Assembly: GCA_032586195.1 (NCBI GenBank)
Contig: JAWHQP010000016.1
Location: 1-38,474 of the forward strand
Direction: 5' to 3'
Source of the DNA: JAWHQP01 sp032586195
GTDB taxonomy: Bacteria; Pseudomonadota; Gammaproteobacteria; Enterobacterales; Pasteurellaceae
DNA length: 38,474 nucleotides
Position 1 is the first letter of the stretch. Every line of letters starts with the position of its first letter. Position numbers and translations under genes: made by a program. This document shows positions 25,281 to 32,437 of the stretch, in pieces. The notes under the pieces were generated by a model. It was given only the letters and a program-made list of their open reading frames with translations. It made no database searches and was not told the origin of the DNA.

Positions 25281-26183
25281 CTAAGGCGGAACCGACATGC
25301 CGGAAAAAATCAGACTCGCCCCTACATTCACATGCCCCATACCGCCGGTGTAATGACCGAGCAGGGCTTTGGCAAAGCTAAAGATACGCTCGGTGATACC
25401 GCCCGAGTTCATCAGGATTCCGGTGAGAATGAAAAACGGCACGCTTAATAACGGGAAGCTGTTCAGGCTATCCACCAGTTTGTTGGCGGCGGAGTTCACT
25501 ATATTCCAACGGGTCATGGCGAAATAGAGCAGTGTGGCGATGAATAACGACCAACCCACCGGTGTACCGAGGAACATGATAATCAGCCATACGATGAGGA
25601 CAACGTAAACCGCGTTACTGCCGAGTTTGACGTAATTGGAAATGCGCAACGCTTTGAATAAATCCGGTTGAATGAATAAAACGGCAAAAATCAGCACCGC
25701 ACTTAATATAAAGAAACCAACGGGCAGGTAAGTGAGATTGTTCCGATAATTTTCTCGTTGGGCTTGTAAAAAGCGGAAGAGAAGCAGTAATGAGATAAGC
25801 GGCAACGCGGCATACAGCCATTTCTCGGATATACCGAGCGAGACAATTTCAAAGGAGGCGTCCGCCCAGATTTTATAACCCAGATGAATGAATAGCACGA
25901 TAGAGAGGAAGATCAGCAACTGCACCAGAGAATTGGCAATTTTCTTAATACCGGGCGGCATCATATTAGTGATGAAGTCAATATACACATGTTGCTGACT
26001 GCGTACCCCCATACTGATACCAAGCAAACCCACATAAATAAACAACAGGCGGGCCAATTCTTCGCTCCAAATAATCGGCGTGTCAAACACCTGTCTAGCT
26101 ATGATTTGAGCGATAAGAATGAGAAAGATCACTAATAATAAGCCGCCGCCGATCCATTCTTCCAGTTTATTCATTATCTTCAT
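25281..26183 (-). CDS. siaT: Sialic acid TRAP transporter, SiaQ plus start of SiaM (truncated by frameshift)
   Basis: A 300-residue fragment. The N-terminal SiaQ/DctQ domain of four helices (about 1-145: KLEEWIGGGLLLVIF, IIWSEELARLLFIYVGLLGISMGVR, GISEKWLYAALPLISLLLLFRF) is joined by the linker helices of fused SiaQM proteins to the first part of SiaM (MFLGTPVGWSLFIATLLYFAMTRWN, FILTGILMNSGGITERIF, HVNVGASLIFSGMS). It then terminates as VPP-stop because of the frame change at about 25292. RBS gagg supports the start at 26183. An uptake signal lies at 25696-25704. siaP is 69 nt upstream. Confidence 0.88.
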   Translation of the reverse strand: MKIMNKLEEWIGGGLLLVIFLILIAQIIARQVFDTPIIWSEELARLLFIYVGLLGISMGVRSQQHVYIDFITNMMPPGIKKIANSLVQLLIFLSIVLFIHLGYKIWADASFEIVSLGISEKWLYAALPLISLLLLFRFLQAQRENYRNNLTYLPVGFFILSAVLIFAVLFIQPDLFKALRISNYVKLGSNAVYVVLIVWLIIMFLGTPVGWSLFIATLLYFAMTRWNIVNSAANKLVDSLNSFPLLSVPFFILTGILMNSGGITERIFSFAKALLGHYTGGMGHVNVGASLIFSGMSVPP

Positions 26184-26212
26184 ATTAATACCTCACAATG
26201 TGGGGGAATAAA

Positions 26213-26242
26213 CCCTAACGCATCTTCTACCGACCGTTAGGG
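26213..26242 (-). repeat. Hairpin between siaP and siaT
   Basis: Perfect 8-bp arms CCCTAACG (26213-26220) and CGTTAGGG (26235-26242) with a 14-nt loop lie in the 69-nt siaP-siaT gap. Such hairpins often let a binding protein accumulate above its membrane partner; that function is inferred. Confidence 0.65.
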
Positions 26243-26252
26243 CCTTAATACG

Positions 26253-27239
26253 TTATTTTGCTAAGGCGGAGATTTCATTGACAGCCGCTTGACCGATTTC
26301 ACCGTTTTTCTTCAGATACTCTTCATAATAAGGTTTTAACGCGGCTTTAAACGGTTTTAAATCAGGTGTTGTTACCGTCATGCCTTTGCCTTGGAAAAAT
26401 GCAATCAATTCCTTTTCGCTGTCCGTGAAGAGCTTGGTGTGATAATCCATGGTCGCGGCGGCGGCATCCTTAATAACCTGTTGCAGATCTTCCGGTAAAT
26501 CGGCAAAGGTCTCCATGCTTACCAGATACAATTGATCATTAAGGATGTGATTGGTCATGGCTAAGTATTTTTGTACTTCATAGAATTTCTGCGCTTGAAT
26601 AGTCGGCAATGGGTTTTCCTGTCCATCGACGGAATTGGTCTGTAATGCCAGATACACTTCGGAAAACGCCATAGGAGTCGGCGCCGCGCCTACATATTTG
26701 GCAAAGGCCAGATTGGTCGCCGCATTAGGCACCCGTAATTTCAGGCCTTTCATATCCTCAATACTGTTGATTGGGCGGTTTGCGGTGGTTTGCCGGGTAC
26801 CGTTATAAGCAATGCCCAGCACCTGCATACCTAAGTTCTTTTCAACTTTTTGCAATAGATCCTGACCGAATTTGGTATTGAATAGAGCATTCTTAGCCAT
26901 ATCAAAATTTTCGATCATATAAGGAAGTCCGAATATTTCGGCCTCGGGGTAGAATATCTGGAAGCGGGCGGATTCGGCTAACGTGAAATCTAAGGCGCCA
27001 TCTTTCAACTGTTTCATCATGGTGCGGTCATCACCTAACTGGGCGCTTGGATAAATAGAGACATCGATTTTACCCTGTGATTTTTCTTTAACTTCTTTGG
27101 CGAAGAACTCGACCGCTTTATATTCGTTAGAGCTTGTACCTGCAACCATACCGAACTTCAAATCATAATCGGCGGCAAAAACGGAGGTTGAAATACCAAG
27201 GCATAAGCAGGTGGTAAGTAATAGTTTTTGGAATTTCAT
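26253..27239 (-). CDS. siaP: Sialic acid-binding periplasmic protein of the TRAP transporter
   Basis: SiaP binds N-acetylneuraminic acid in the periplasm and hands it to SiaQM for sodium-coupled import. The 328-residue precursor has a signal peptide (MKFQKLLLTTCLCLGISTSVFA), and the mature protein starts ADYDLKFGMVAGTSSNEYKA. The sialate-binding Arg lies in KLRVPNA (near residue 170 of the precursor). The Asn-containing NSVDGQENPLPTIQ and the long hinge helix near the C-terminus are as expected of the DctP fold. RBS gggagaa is well placed. First gene of the minus-strand transport operon. Confidence 0.96.
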   Translation of the reverse strand: MKFQKLLLTTCLCLGISTSVFAADYDLKFGMVAGTSSNEYKAVEFFAKEVKEKSQGKIDVSIYPSAQLGDDRTMMKQLKDGALDFTLAESARFQIFYPEAEIFGLPYMIENFDMAKNALFNTKFGQDLLQKVEKNLGMQVLGIAYNGTRQTTANRPINSIEDMKGLKLRVPNAATNLAFAKYVGAAPTPMAFSEVYLALQTNSVDGQENPLPTIQAQKFYEVQKYLAMTNHILNDQLYLVSMETFADLPEDLQQVIKDAAAATMDYHTKLFTDSEKELIAFFQGKGMTVTTPDLKPFKAALKPYYEEYLKKNGEIGQAAVNEISALAK

Positions 27240-27342
27240 AGTGTGTTCTCCCTATTGTGATTTCATGGCATCCATAATGATTTCGTCAGTATATTAAAGT
27301 AAAAAAATCATTTTAAAATACAACAATGAAGTTTTATTTCAT

Positions 27343-27364
27343 AAATGAGAGCTAGATCACATTT
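27343..27364. promoter_or_regulatory. CRP (cAMP receptor protein) binding site
   Basis: The 22-bp site AAATGAGAGC-TAGATCACATTT agrees with the ideal CRP palindrome at 20 of 22 positions, counted by eye. The core is TGAGA-N6-TCACA. Its centre (27353.5) is about 72 bp upstream of the predicted siaP start and about 79 bp upstream of the predicted nanE start. It could activate both operons, as CRP is known to do with SiaR in H. influenzae. Confidence 0.85.
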
Positions 27365-27547
27365 CTGAAAATTTGTAAAGAAGAATTTTCACTAATTATT
27401 TTCTTGTGAATTATTGCGCATATAATATCTATTCATCTCCCTGTGGAATTTGTCTGCGCAGTGTTAAGGATTCGGCACGGCAGACGGAGCGCAACGCAAA
27501 AATAATTGTACGTTTCTCTTGTTATTTAGAAAAAGAGGGAATATTCT

Positions 27548-27589
27548 ATGCAGGCAGATTGGAGTAAATATTTAATTTTGTATAAATAA
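27548..27589 (+). CDS. Possible 13-residue leader peptide upstream of nanE
   Basis: An ATG at 27548 opens a 13-codon frame (MQADWSKYLILYK) closed by TAA at 27587-27589. It is preceded by a strong ribosome site, GAGGGA at 27535-27540, 7 nt before the ATG. Its stop lies 3 nt before the nanE ribosome site (GGAG, 27592-27595), 11 nt before the nanE ATG. It could couple or modulate nanE translation. It might also be chance; no homology can be judged by eye. Confidence 0.4.
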   Translation: MQADWSKYLILYK

Positions 27590-27600
27590 TTGGAGTATTT

Positions 27601-28296
27601 ATGTCTAAATTATCACATACAGATGTTATGAAAAAGCTTAAATATAAACTGGTTGCCTCTTGTCAGCCCGTAGATAACGGGCCGATGGATCGCCCGGATA
27701 TTGTTGCAGCGATGGCTCAGGCTTCCGTGCTCGGCGGCGCGGCCGGATTACGAATTGAAGGTATCGAAAATTTAAAGGCGGTCCGTCAAGTGGTTGATGT
27801 GCCTATTATTGGTATAGTGAAACGGGATCTGACGGATAGCCCGATTCGTATCACCCCGTTTTTGCAGGATATTGAAGAATTGGCTCAGGCGGGGGCGGAT
27901 ATTATTGCGGTGGACGGCACCGATCGGCCTCGTCCGGTGGAGCTGGCAAGCGCGGTGCGGAAAATTCATGAATTGGGCTGTTTAGCCATGGCCGACTGTT
28001 CAAATCTGAGCGAAGGGCTTTATTGTCAGGAGCTCGGGTTTGACATTATCGGCAGTACGATGTCGGGTTATGTCGGCGGTGAAATTCCGACTGAACCGGA
28101 TACACAATTAGTCAGAGATTTGCACGAGGCAGGCTGTTATGTCATGGCGGAAGGACGCTATAACACACCGGCTTTGGCTCGTTCGGCTATTGAAAACGGT
28201 GCCTACGCGGTAACGGTAGGATCCGCTTTAACCCGGTTGGAGCATGTAGTCGATTGGTTTGTCCATGAGATTGATTCGGCTCGAATAACAGAATAA
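27601..28296 (+). CDS. nanE: N-acetylmannosamine-6-phosphate 2-epimerase
   Basis: NanE converts ManNAc-6-phosphate to GlcNAc-6-phosphate in sialic acid catabolism. The 231-residue TIM-barrel protein shows VASCQPVDNGPMDRPDIVAAMAQAS, a characteristic NanE N-terminus. Also seen are IIGIVKRDL (catalytic Lys), DIIAVDGTDRPRPV, MADCSNLSEG, STMSGYV and VMAEGRYNTPALARSAIENGAYAVTVGSALTR. RBS GGAG precedes the ATG. First gene of the plus-strand catabolic operon; nanK follows after 31 nt. Confidence 0.96.
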   Translation: MSKLSHTDVMKKLKYKLVASCQPVDNGPMDRPDIVAAMAQASVLGGAAGLRIEGIENLKAVRQVVDVPIIGIVKRDLTDSPIRITPFLQDIEELAQAGADIIAVDGTDRPRPVELASAVRKIHELGCLAMADCSNLSEGLYCQELGFDIIGSTMSGYVGGEIPTEPDTQLVRDLHEAGCYVMAEGRYNTPALARSAIENGAYAVTVGSALTRLEHVVDWFVHEIDSARITE

Positions 28297-28327
28297 TGAC
28301 GAACTGGTCTGAGTAGGTAAAAGTAAA

Positions 28328-29221
28328 ATGACACGTTGTTTAGCATTAGATATAGGCGGAACTAAAATTGCTACCGCTATTGTGGAAGGCGGTGTAGTGA
28401 AGCAGCGTCAGCAGGTGGCGACCCCGCAAGCCGAGGCAGCGACTGAAATGCACCGGGTGTTGGCCCAAATTGTGCAAGCTTATCAAGGGCAATTTGATTA
28501 TGTTGCCGTGGCTTCCACCGGCATTATTAATCGGGGCATTCTTACCGCGTTGAATCCTAAAAATCTCGGCGGCCTGGCGGAATTTCCACTGAAAGACAGC
28601 ATTGCCCGTCACACCGATAAACCGATCGGCTTACTGAACGATGTGCAGGCGGCGGCTTTTGCGGAATATCGGCTGCAGGATCAAAGTGCGGTGTCGAATT
28701 TCGTTTTTATTACCGTTTCCACCGGCGTTGGCGGCGGCATCATTTTGGATCATCGCTTATTAACCCAGCCCAACGGCATAGCGGGGCATATCGGCCATAT
28801 GCAGGCCGATCCGCACGGGCCGCGGTGCGGTTGCGGACGAATCGGCTGTGTGGAAGCCATTGCTTCGGGCCGTGCCATTGAGGCTGTGGCGAGCCAATGG
28901 GAAATTCCTTGTTCGCCCAAACAGGTATTTGATTTATTCCGTGCTCAGGACGAACGGGCTACGGCGTTAGTGCGGCGTTCGGCAGAAGCGATTGCGCAGT
29001 TAATCGCCAATCTTAAAATCAGTCTGGATATTGAAAAATGTGTCCTCGGCGGCAGTGTGGGCCTGGCCGAAGGCTATTTGCCGCTGGTGCAAAAACTGCT
29101 GAAAACGACACCGCACTTTTACCATTGTGAAGTGGAGACTGCGCGCTGCGGACAGGATGCCGGTTTGTTGGGGGCGGCTGCCTGGGTTGATTTTTGTATG
29201 AAAAATAACATAACGTTTTAG
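28328..29221 (+). CDS. nanK: N-acetylmannosamine kinase (ROK family)
   Basis: NanK phosphorylates ManNAc with ATP. The 297-residue ROK protein has the phosphate loop LALDIGGTKIATAIV, the second phosphate region STGVGGGIILD, and catalytic Asp in GLLNDVQAAAFAEY. The ROK signature has zinc ligands in AGHIGHMQADPHGPRCGCGR followed by IGCVEAIASG. Two uptake signals lie inside it (28683-28692, 29110-29119), read as SAVSNF and TTPHFY. nanQ follows after 12 nt. Confidence 0.95.
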   Translation: MTRCLALDIGGTKIATAIVEGGVVKQRQQVATPQAEAATEMHRVLAQIVQAYQGQFDYVAVASTGIINRGILTALNPKNLGGLAEFPLKDSIARHTDKPIGLLNDVQAAAFAEYRLQDQSAVSNFVFITVSTGVGGGIILDHRLLTQPNGIAGHIGHMQADPHGPRCGCGRIGCVEAIASGRAIEAVASQWEIPCSPKQVFDLFRAQDERATALVRRSAEAIAQLIANLKISLDIEKCVLGGSVGLAEGYLPLVQKLLKTTPHFYHCEVETARCGQDAGLLGAAAWVDFCMKNNITF

Positions 29222-29233
29222 AGGATTAGTAAT

Positions 29234-29701
29234 ATGTGGCTGAGTGACTTAAATCGAGCGGATTATCAGCGTGGCTTACCGCCGCGGGTGGTGGAAATCT
29301 GCGAATATCTGAAAGGCTTGGATTTAGCGGCTTTGACGGAAGGACGGCATACTATCGATGAGCAAGTCTATATGAATGTCATGTCGTTTGAAACGGCGGA
29401 GGCGGAGAGTAAACAGGCGGAACTGCATCGGGAATATATTGATATTCAGCTGTTAATCGCCGGTACGGAGAAAATCGAATATAGTGTGATATATCCAACA
29501 CTTTCGCTTTATACCGATTATAATGAGCAGGATGATTATCAACTCACGCCGGTAATTGAATACCCGAATTCAGTGATATTAAGACCGAATATGTTTGCCG
29601 TATTTCTGCCTTATGAACCGCATAAACCGGGTTGCTGTGTTGATCATCAGAAGGCAACAATCAAGAAACTCGTTGTAAAGTTGCCTGTTGAATTAATTTA
29701 A
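29234..29701 (+). CDS. nanQ: YhcH/NanQ family protein, N-acetylneuraminate anomerase
   Basis: A 155-residue cupin-like protein of the YhcH/YjgK/YiaL (DUF386) family. Family marks are MNVMSFETAEAESKQAELHREYIDIQLLIAGTEKIEY, with His and Glu residues that bind a metal, and FAVFLPYEPHKPGC near the C-terminus. The E. coli member NanQ speeds anomer conversion of Neu5Ac in the cytoplasm, which suits its place between nanK and siaR. In my recollection the H. influenzae nan cluster lacks this gene at this position. RBS gagg; siaR follows after 24 nt. Confidence 0.88.
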   Translation: MWLSDLNRADYQRGLPPRVVEICEYLKGLDLAALTEGRHTIDEQVYMNVMSFETAEAESKQAELHREYIDIQLLIAGTEKIEYSVIYPTLSLYTDYNEQDDYQLTPVIEYPNSVILRPNMFAVFLPYEPHKPGCCVDHQKATIKKLVVKLPVELI

Positions 29702-29725
29702 CTTAGCAATTTAAAAGGCCTTGTT

Positions 29726-30595
29726 ATGGTATCCAATGGAAAAATATTTCACACGATCAGTGCTCTCTATAATAGTTTAACTAAAACCGAAAAACGTATC
29801 GCGGATAAGATTCTGATGAATCCGCGCTCGGTTGATCATGCCTCGCTGGCCGAAGTCGCCCGGGCGTTAGACGTGGGGGATGCGACATTTATCCGTTTTT
29901 GTCGCACCTTGGGGTTTAAGGGATTTTCAGATTTTAAACTGGATTTCGCCATTGAACTGGCTGCTCAGGAACAAGTGGATACCACCTTATTGGATACGGA
30001 TATCTCACCTGAGGATGACGCGAAAAACATCGCTTTAAAACTGCAGTCCGCAATCAATAGTGTCATGACGGAAACTATTAACCTGTTGGATTTCAGTGAA
30101 TTGGAGAAAGTGGTGACGTTATTTCGTCAGGCGAAACGCATTTTCTTATTCGGGGTAGGCACATCGGGCATTACTGCGGAAGACGCCAAAAACAAATTTA
30201 TGCGTATCGGTCTTCCGGTCGATGCGACGGCAAATAATCATTTTATGTATATGCAGGCCGCTTTAATGCAGAAAGGAGATGTCGCGTTGGGCATCAGTCA
30301 TTCGGGTGCCTCGCAGGAAACCACGCACGCCTTGGCCGTGGCGCGTAAGGCGGGGGCGACCACGGTGGCACTGACCCATAATTTACGTTCGCCGATTACC
30401 AAAGAAGCTCATTTGGTATTGATTAACGGCAACCGTCAGGGCCAAATGCAAGGGGACTCTATCGGAACCAAAACGGCACAATTGTTTGTACTGGATTTAA
30501 TTTACGCCTTACTGGTACAGGCGGAAGAAGACAAAGCGATTCAAACCAAACAGAAAACCATCAATGTAGTTTTGGAACAGCGAATTAAATCATAA
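29726..30595 (+). CDS. siaR: RpiR-family sialic acid regulator SiaR
   Basis: SiaR is the repressor/activator of the sialic acid operons in Pasteurellaceae; in H. influenzae it works with CRP and senses glucosamine-6-phosphate. The 289-residue protein has an N-terminal RpiR helix-turn-helix (about 1-77: LTKTEKRIADKILMNP, ASLAEVARALDVGDATFIRFCRTLGF). The C-terminal SIS sugar-phosphate domain (about 125-265) has RIFLFGVGTSGITAEDAKNKF and GISHSGASQETTHALAVARKAGA. It sits inside the operon it would control. RBS aaagg. Confidence 0.92.
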   Translation: MVSNGKIFHTISALYNSLTKTEKRIADKILMNPRSVDHASLAEVARALDVGDATFIRFCRTLGFKGFSDFKLDFAIELAAQEQVDTTLLDTDISPEDDAKNIALKLQSAINSVMTETINLLDFSELEKVVTLFRQAKRIFLFGVGTSGITAEDAKNKFMRIGLPVDATANNHFMYMQAALMQKGDVALGISHSGASQETTHALAVARKAGATTVALTHNLRSPITKEAHLVLINGNRQGQMQGDSIGTKTAQLFVLDLIYALLVQAEEDKAIQTKQKTINVVLEQRIKS

Positions 30596-30611
30596 TCTTA
30601 TTGAGGAGGAA

Positions 30612-31493
30612 ATGATGAAAAACTTAAAGGGGATTTTCAGTGCGTTACTGGTGTCGTTCAATGAAGACGGCTCGGTAAACGAACGGGGATTACGCCAAAT
30701 TATTCGTCATAACATTGATCATATGCAAGTGGACGGCTTGTATGTCGGCGGTTCTACCGGCGAAAACTTTATGCTTTCTACCGCGGAGAAAAAAGAAATT
30801 TTCCGCATCGCCAAAGATGAAGTTCAGGATCAGGTTGCGTTAATTGCCCAGGTGGGCAGTGTAAACCTGAAAGAATCGATAGAGTTAGGCAAATACGCCA
30901 CGGAATTAGGCTATGACTGTCTGTCGGCGGTCACGCCGTTCTATTACAAATTCAGTTTCCCTGAAATCAAACATTATTATGACACCATTATTGCGGAAAC
31001 GGGCAATAATATGATTGTGTACTCAATTCCGTTTTTAACGGGCGTTAATATGGGCGTCGAGCAGTTTGGCGAACTGTATAAAAATCCGAAAGTGATCGGG
31101 GTTAAATTCACTGCCGGCGATTTCTATTTACTCGAACGTCTGAAAAAAGCCTATCCGAATCATCTGATTTGGGCCGGCTTCGATGAAATGATGCTGCCTG
31201 CCGTTGCCCTCGGTGTGGACGGCGCCATCGGCAGCACGTTTAACGTCAACGGTATCCGCGCCCGGCAGATTTTTGAATTAACCCGTGCGGGGAAATTAGC
31301 CGAAGCGTTGGAAATTCAACATGTTACCAATGATTTGATCGAGGCTATTTTGGCGAACGGTCTGTATCTCACCATTAAAGAATTATTGAAGCTGGAAGGT
31401 GTCGATGCCGGTTATTGCCGCGAGCCGATGACTGCCAAAGCCTGCGAACGGCAGGTTGAGACGGCAAAAGCGCTGAAAGCCAAATTCTTATAA
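30612..31493 (+). CDS. nanA: N-acetylneuraminate lyase
   Basis: NanA cleaves Neu5Ac to ManNAc and pyruvate, the first committed step. The 293-residue DapA-fold aldolase has the carboxylate-binding GGSTGENFML, the catalytic Tyr in MIVYSIPFLTGVN (about residue 137), and the Schiff-base Lys in KVIGVKFTAGDFY (about 165). The gene opens with two consecutive ATGs. The RBS GAGGAGG (30603-30609) is only 2 nt before the first, so 30615 may be the used start. 92 nt separate it from nagB. Confidence 0.96.
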   Translation: MMKNLKGIFSALLVSFNEDGSVNERGLRQIIRHNIDHMQVDGLYVGGSTGENFMLSTAEKKEIFRIAKDEVQDQVALIAQVGSVNLKESIELGKYATELGYDCLSAVTPFYYKFSFPEIKHYYDTIIAETGNNMIVYSIPFLTGVNMGVEQFGELYKNPKVIGVKFTAGDFYLLERLKKAYPNHLIWAGFDEMMLPAVALGVDGAIGSTFNVNGIRARQIFELTRAGKLAEALEIQHVTNDLIEAILANGLYLTIKELLKLEGVDAGYCREPMTAKACERQVETAKALKAKFL

Positions 31494-31496
31494 ATA

Positions 31497-31543
31497 ACGC
31501 ACCGCGCTTTGGGGAACGGGGTAGGAGGCAAAGTGCGGTGTGA
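31497..31543 (+). repeat. Inverted uptake-signal pair between nanA and nagB
   Basis: A variant USS (accgcgcttt, 31501-31510) faces an exact one (aaagtgcggt, 31530-31539). They can form a stem of about 14 bp with a 20-nt loop. The downstream T-run begins about 10 nt later, so termination would be partial at best. Confidence 0.6.
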
Positions 31544-31585
31544 AAATAGCGAGTTTTTATAGTTAGTTAATCTTGAGGTATTATT

Positions 31586-32389
31586 ATGCGCTTAATTCCA
31601 TTACAAAATAAAAAGCAGGTCGGGCAGTGGGCGGCTCGGCATATTGTGGAAAGAATCCGCCATTTCAATCCGTCCGCGGCCCGTCCTTTTGTTCTCGGTC
31701 TGCCTACCGGCAGTACACCGCTGCAAACCTATCAGGAATTAATCCGTCTGTATCAGGCGGGCGAAGTAAGCTTTAAGCATGTGGTCACCTTTAATATGGA
31801 CGAATACGTCGGTTTGCCGAAAGAACATCCTGAGAGCTATCATTCCTTCATGCACAAGAATTTCTTCGATCATGTGGATATTCAGCCGGAAAATATTAAT
31901 ATTTTGAACGGCAATACCGACGATCACGATGCGGAATGCCGCCGCTATGAAGAAAAAATCAAATCTTACGGCAAGATTAATCTCTTCCTCGGCGGGGTCG
32001 GCAGCGACGGGCATATTGCCTTTAATGAGCCGGGTTCATCATTGAGTTCACGTACCCGTATCAAAACCCTCACACCTGACACCATTATTGCCAATTCGCG
32101 TTTTTTCGATAATGATGTCGATCTGGTGCCTAAATACGCTTTAACTATCGGGGTGGCGACCCTATTGGATGCGGAAGAAGTGGTTATTTTGGCTATGGGA
32201 CATAATAAGGCATTGGCGGTAGAAGCGTGCGTGGAAGGGCCGATTAACCATATGTGGACAGTTTCCGCCCTGCAACTGCATCGTCATGCGATTCTGGTGT
32301 GCGATGAACCGGCCATGCAAGAGCTGAAAGTTAAAACGGTAAAATATTTTACCGAACTTGAGACGCACGCCATTCATTCCGTGTTATAA
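31586..32389 (+). CDS. nagB: Glucosamine-6-phosphate deaminase
   Basis: NagB converts glucosamine-6-phosphate to fructose-6-phosphate and ammonia, the last step feeding amino sugars into glycolysis. The 267-residue protein has LGLPTGSTPLQTYQELIRLY, the catalytic Asp in VTFNMDEYVGLPKEHPESYHSFMH, GGVGSDGHIAFNEPGSSLSSRTR, and AVEACVEGPINHMWTVSALQLH. Length matches the family (266 in E. coli). It is preceded by the nanA-nagB USS hairpin and followed by nagA after 48 nt. RBS gagg. Confidence 0.97.
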   Translation: MRLIPLQNKKQVGQWAARHIVERIRHFNPSAARPFVLGLPTGSTPLQTYQELIRLYQAGEVSFKHVVTFNMDEYVGLPKEHPESYHSFMHKNFFDHVDIQPENINILNGNTDDHDAECRRYEEKIKSYGKINLFLGGVGSDGHIAFNEPGSSLSSRTRIKTLTPDTIIANSRFFDNDVDLVPKYALTIGVATLLDAEEVVILAMGHNKALAVEACVEGPINHMWTVSALQLHRHAILVCDEPAMQELKVKTVKYFTELETHAIHSVL

Positions 32390-32437
32390 CGAACAGGCAG
32401 TGAAAGCCGCCTTTTTAATTGAGTTAGAGGAAATAAA

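Larger units (their letters stand above)
24337..26183 (-). pseudogene. siaT: siaT (siaQM) with apparent one-base deletion near 25292
   Basis: The two minus-strand frames 25281-26183 and 24337-25257 form one SiaQM-type gene if a single G (C on the plus strand) is restored at 25292-25293. The junction then reads [22 protein letters not shown], as in intact SiaT. The repaired gene is 1848 nt, 615 residues, close to the 633 I recall for H. influenzae SiaT. As written, the frame ends at VPP-stop. It is either a true loss-of-function mutation or a base-calling error. Confidence 0.8.
27240..27600. promoter_or_regulatory. Divergent siaP-nanE control region
   Basis: This 361-nt gap holds the promoters of both sialic acid operons. 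For siaP (minus strand) a -10-like TATACT lies at 27288-27293, flanked by inverted AATGATTT (27276-27283) and AAATCATT (27305-27312). A CRP site is at 27343-27364. A second dyad, GAAAATT (27367-27373) and AATTTTC (27384-27390), is a candidate SiaR operator. A plus-strand -10, TATAAT, sits at 27421-27426. The remaining 170 nt form the nanE leader, including a short ORF. Confidence 0.7.

Noticed and set aside
25240..25330. Programmed frameshifting as an explanation of the siaT break
   Set aside because: The site (tcggttcc on the coding strand) is not a slippery heptamer and no stimulatory structure is evident; mutation or sequencing error is simpler.
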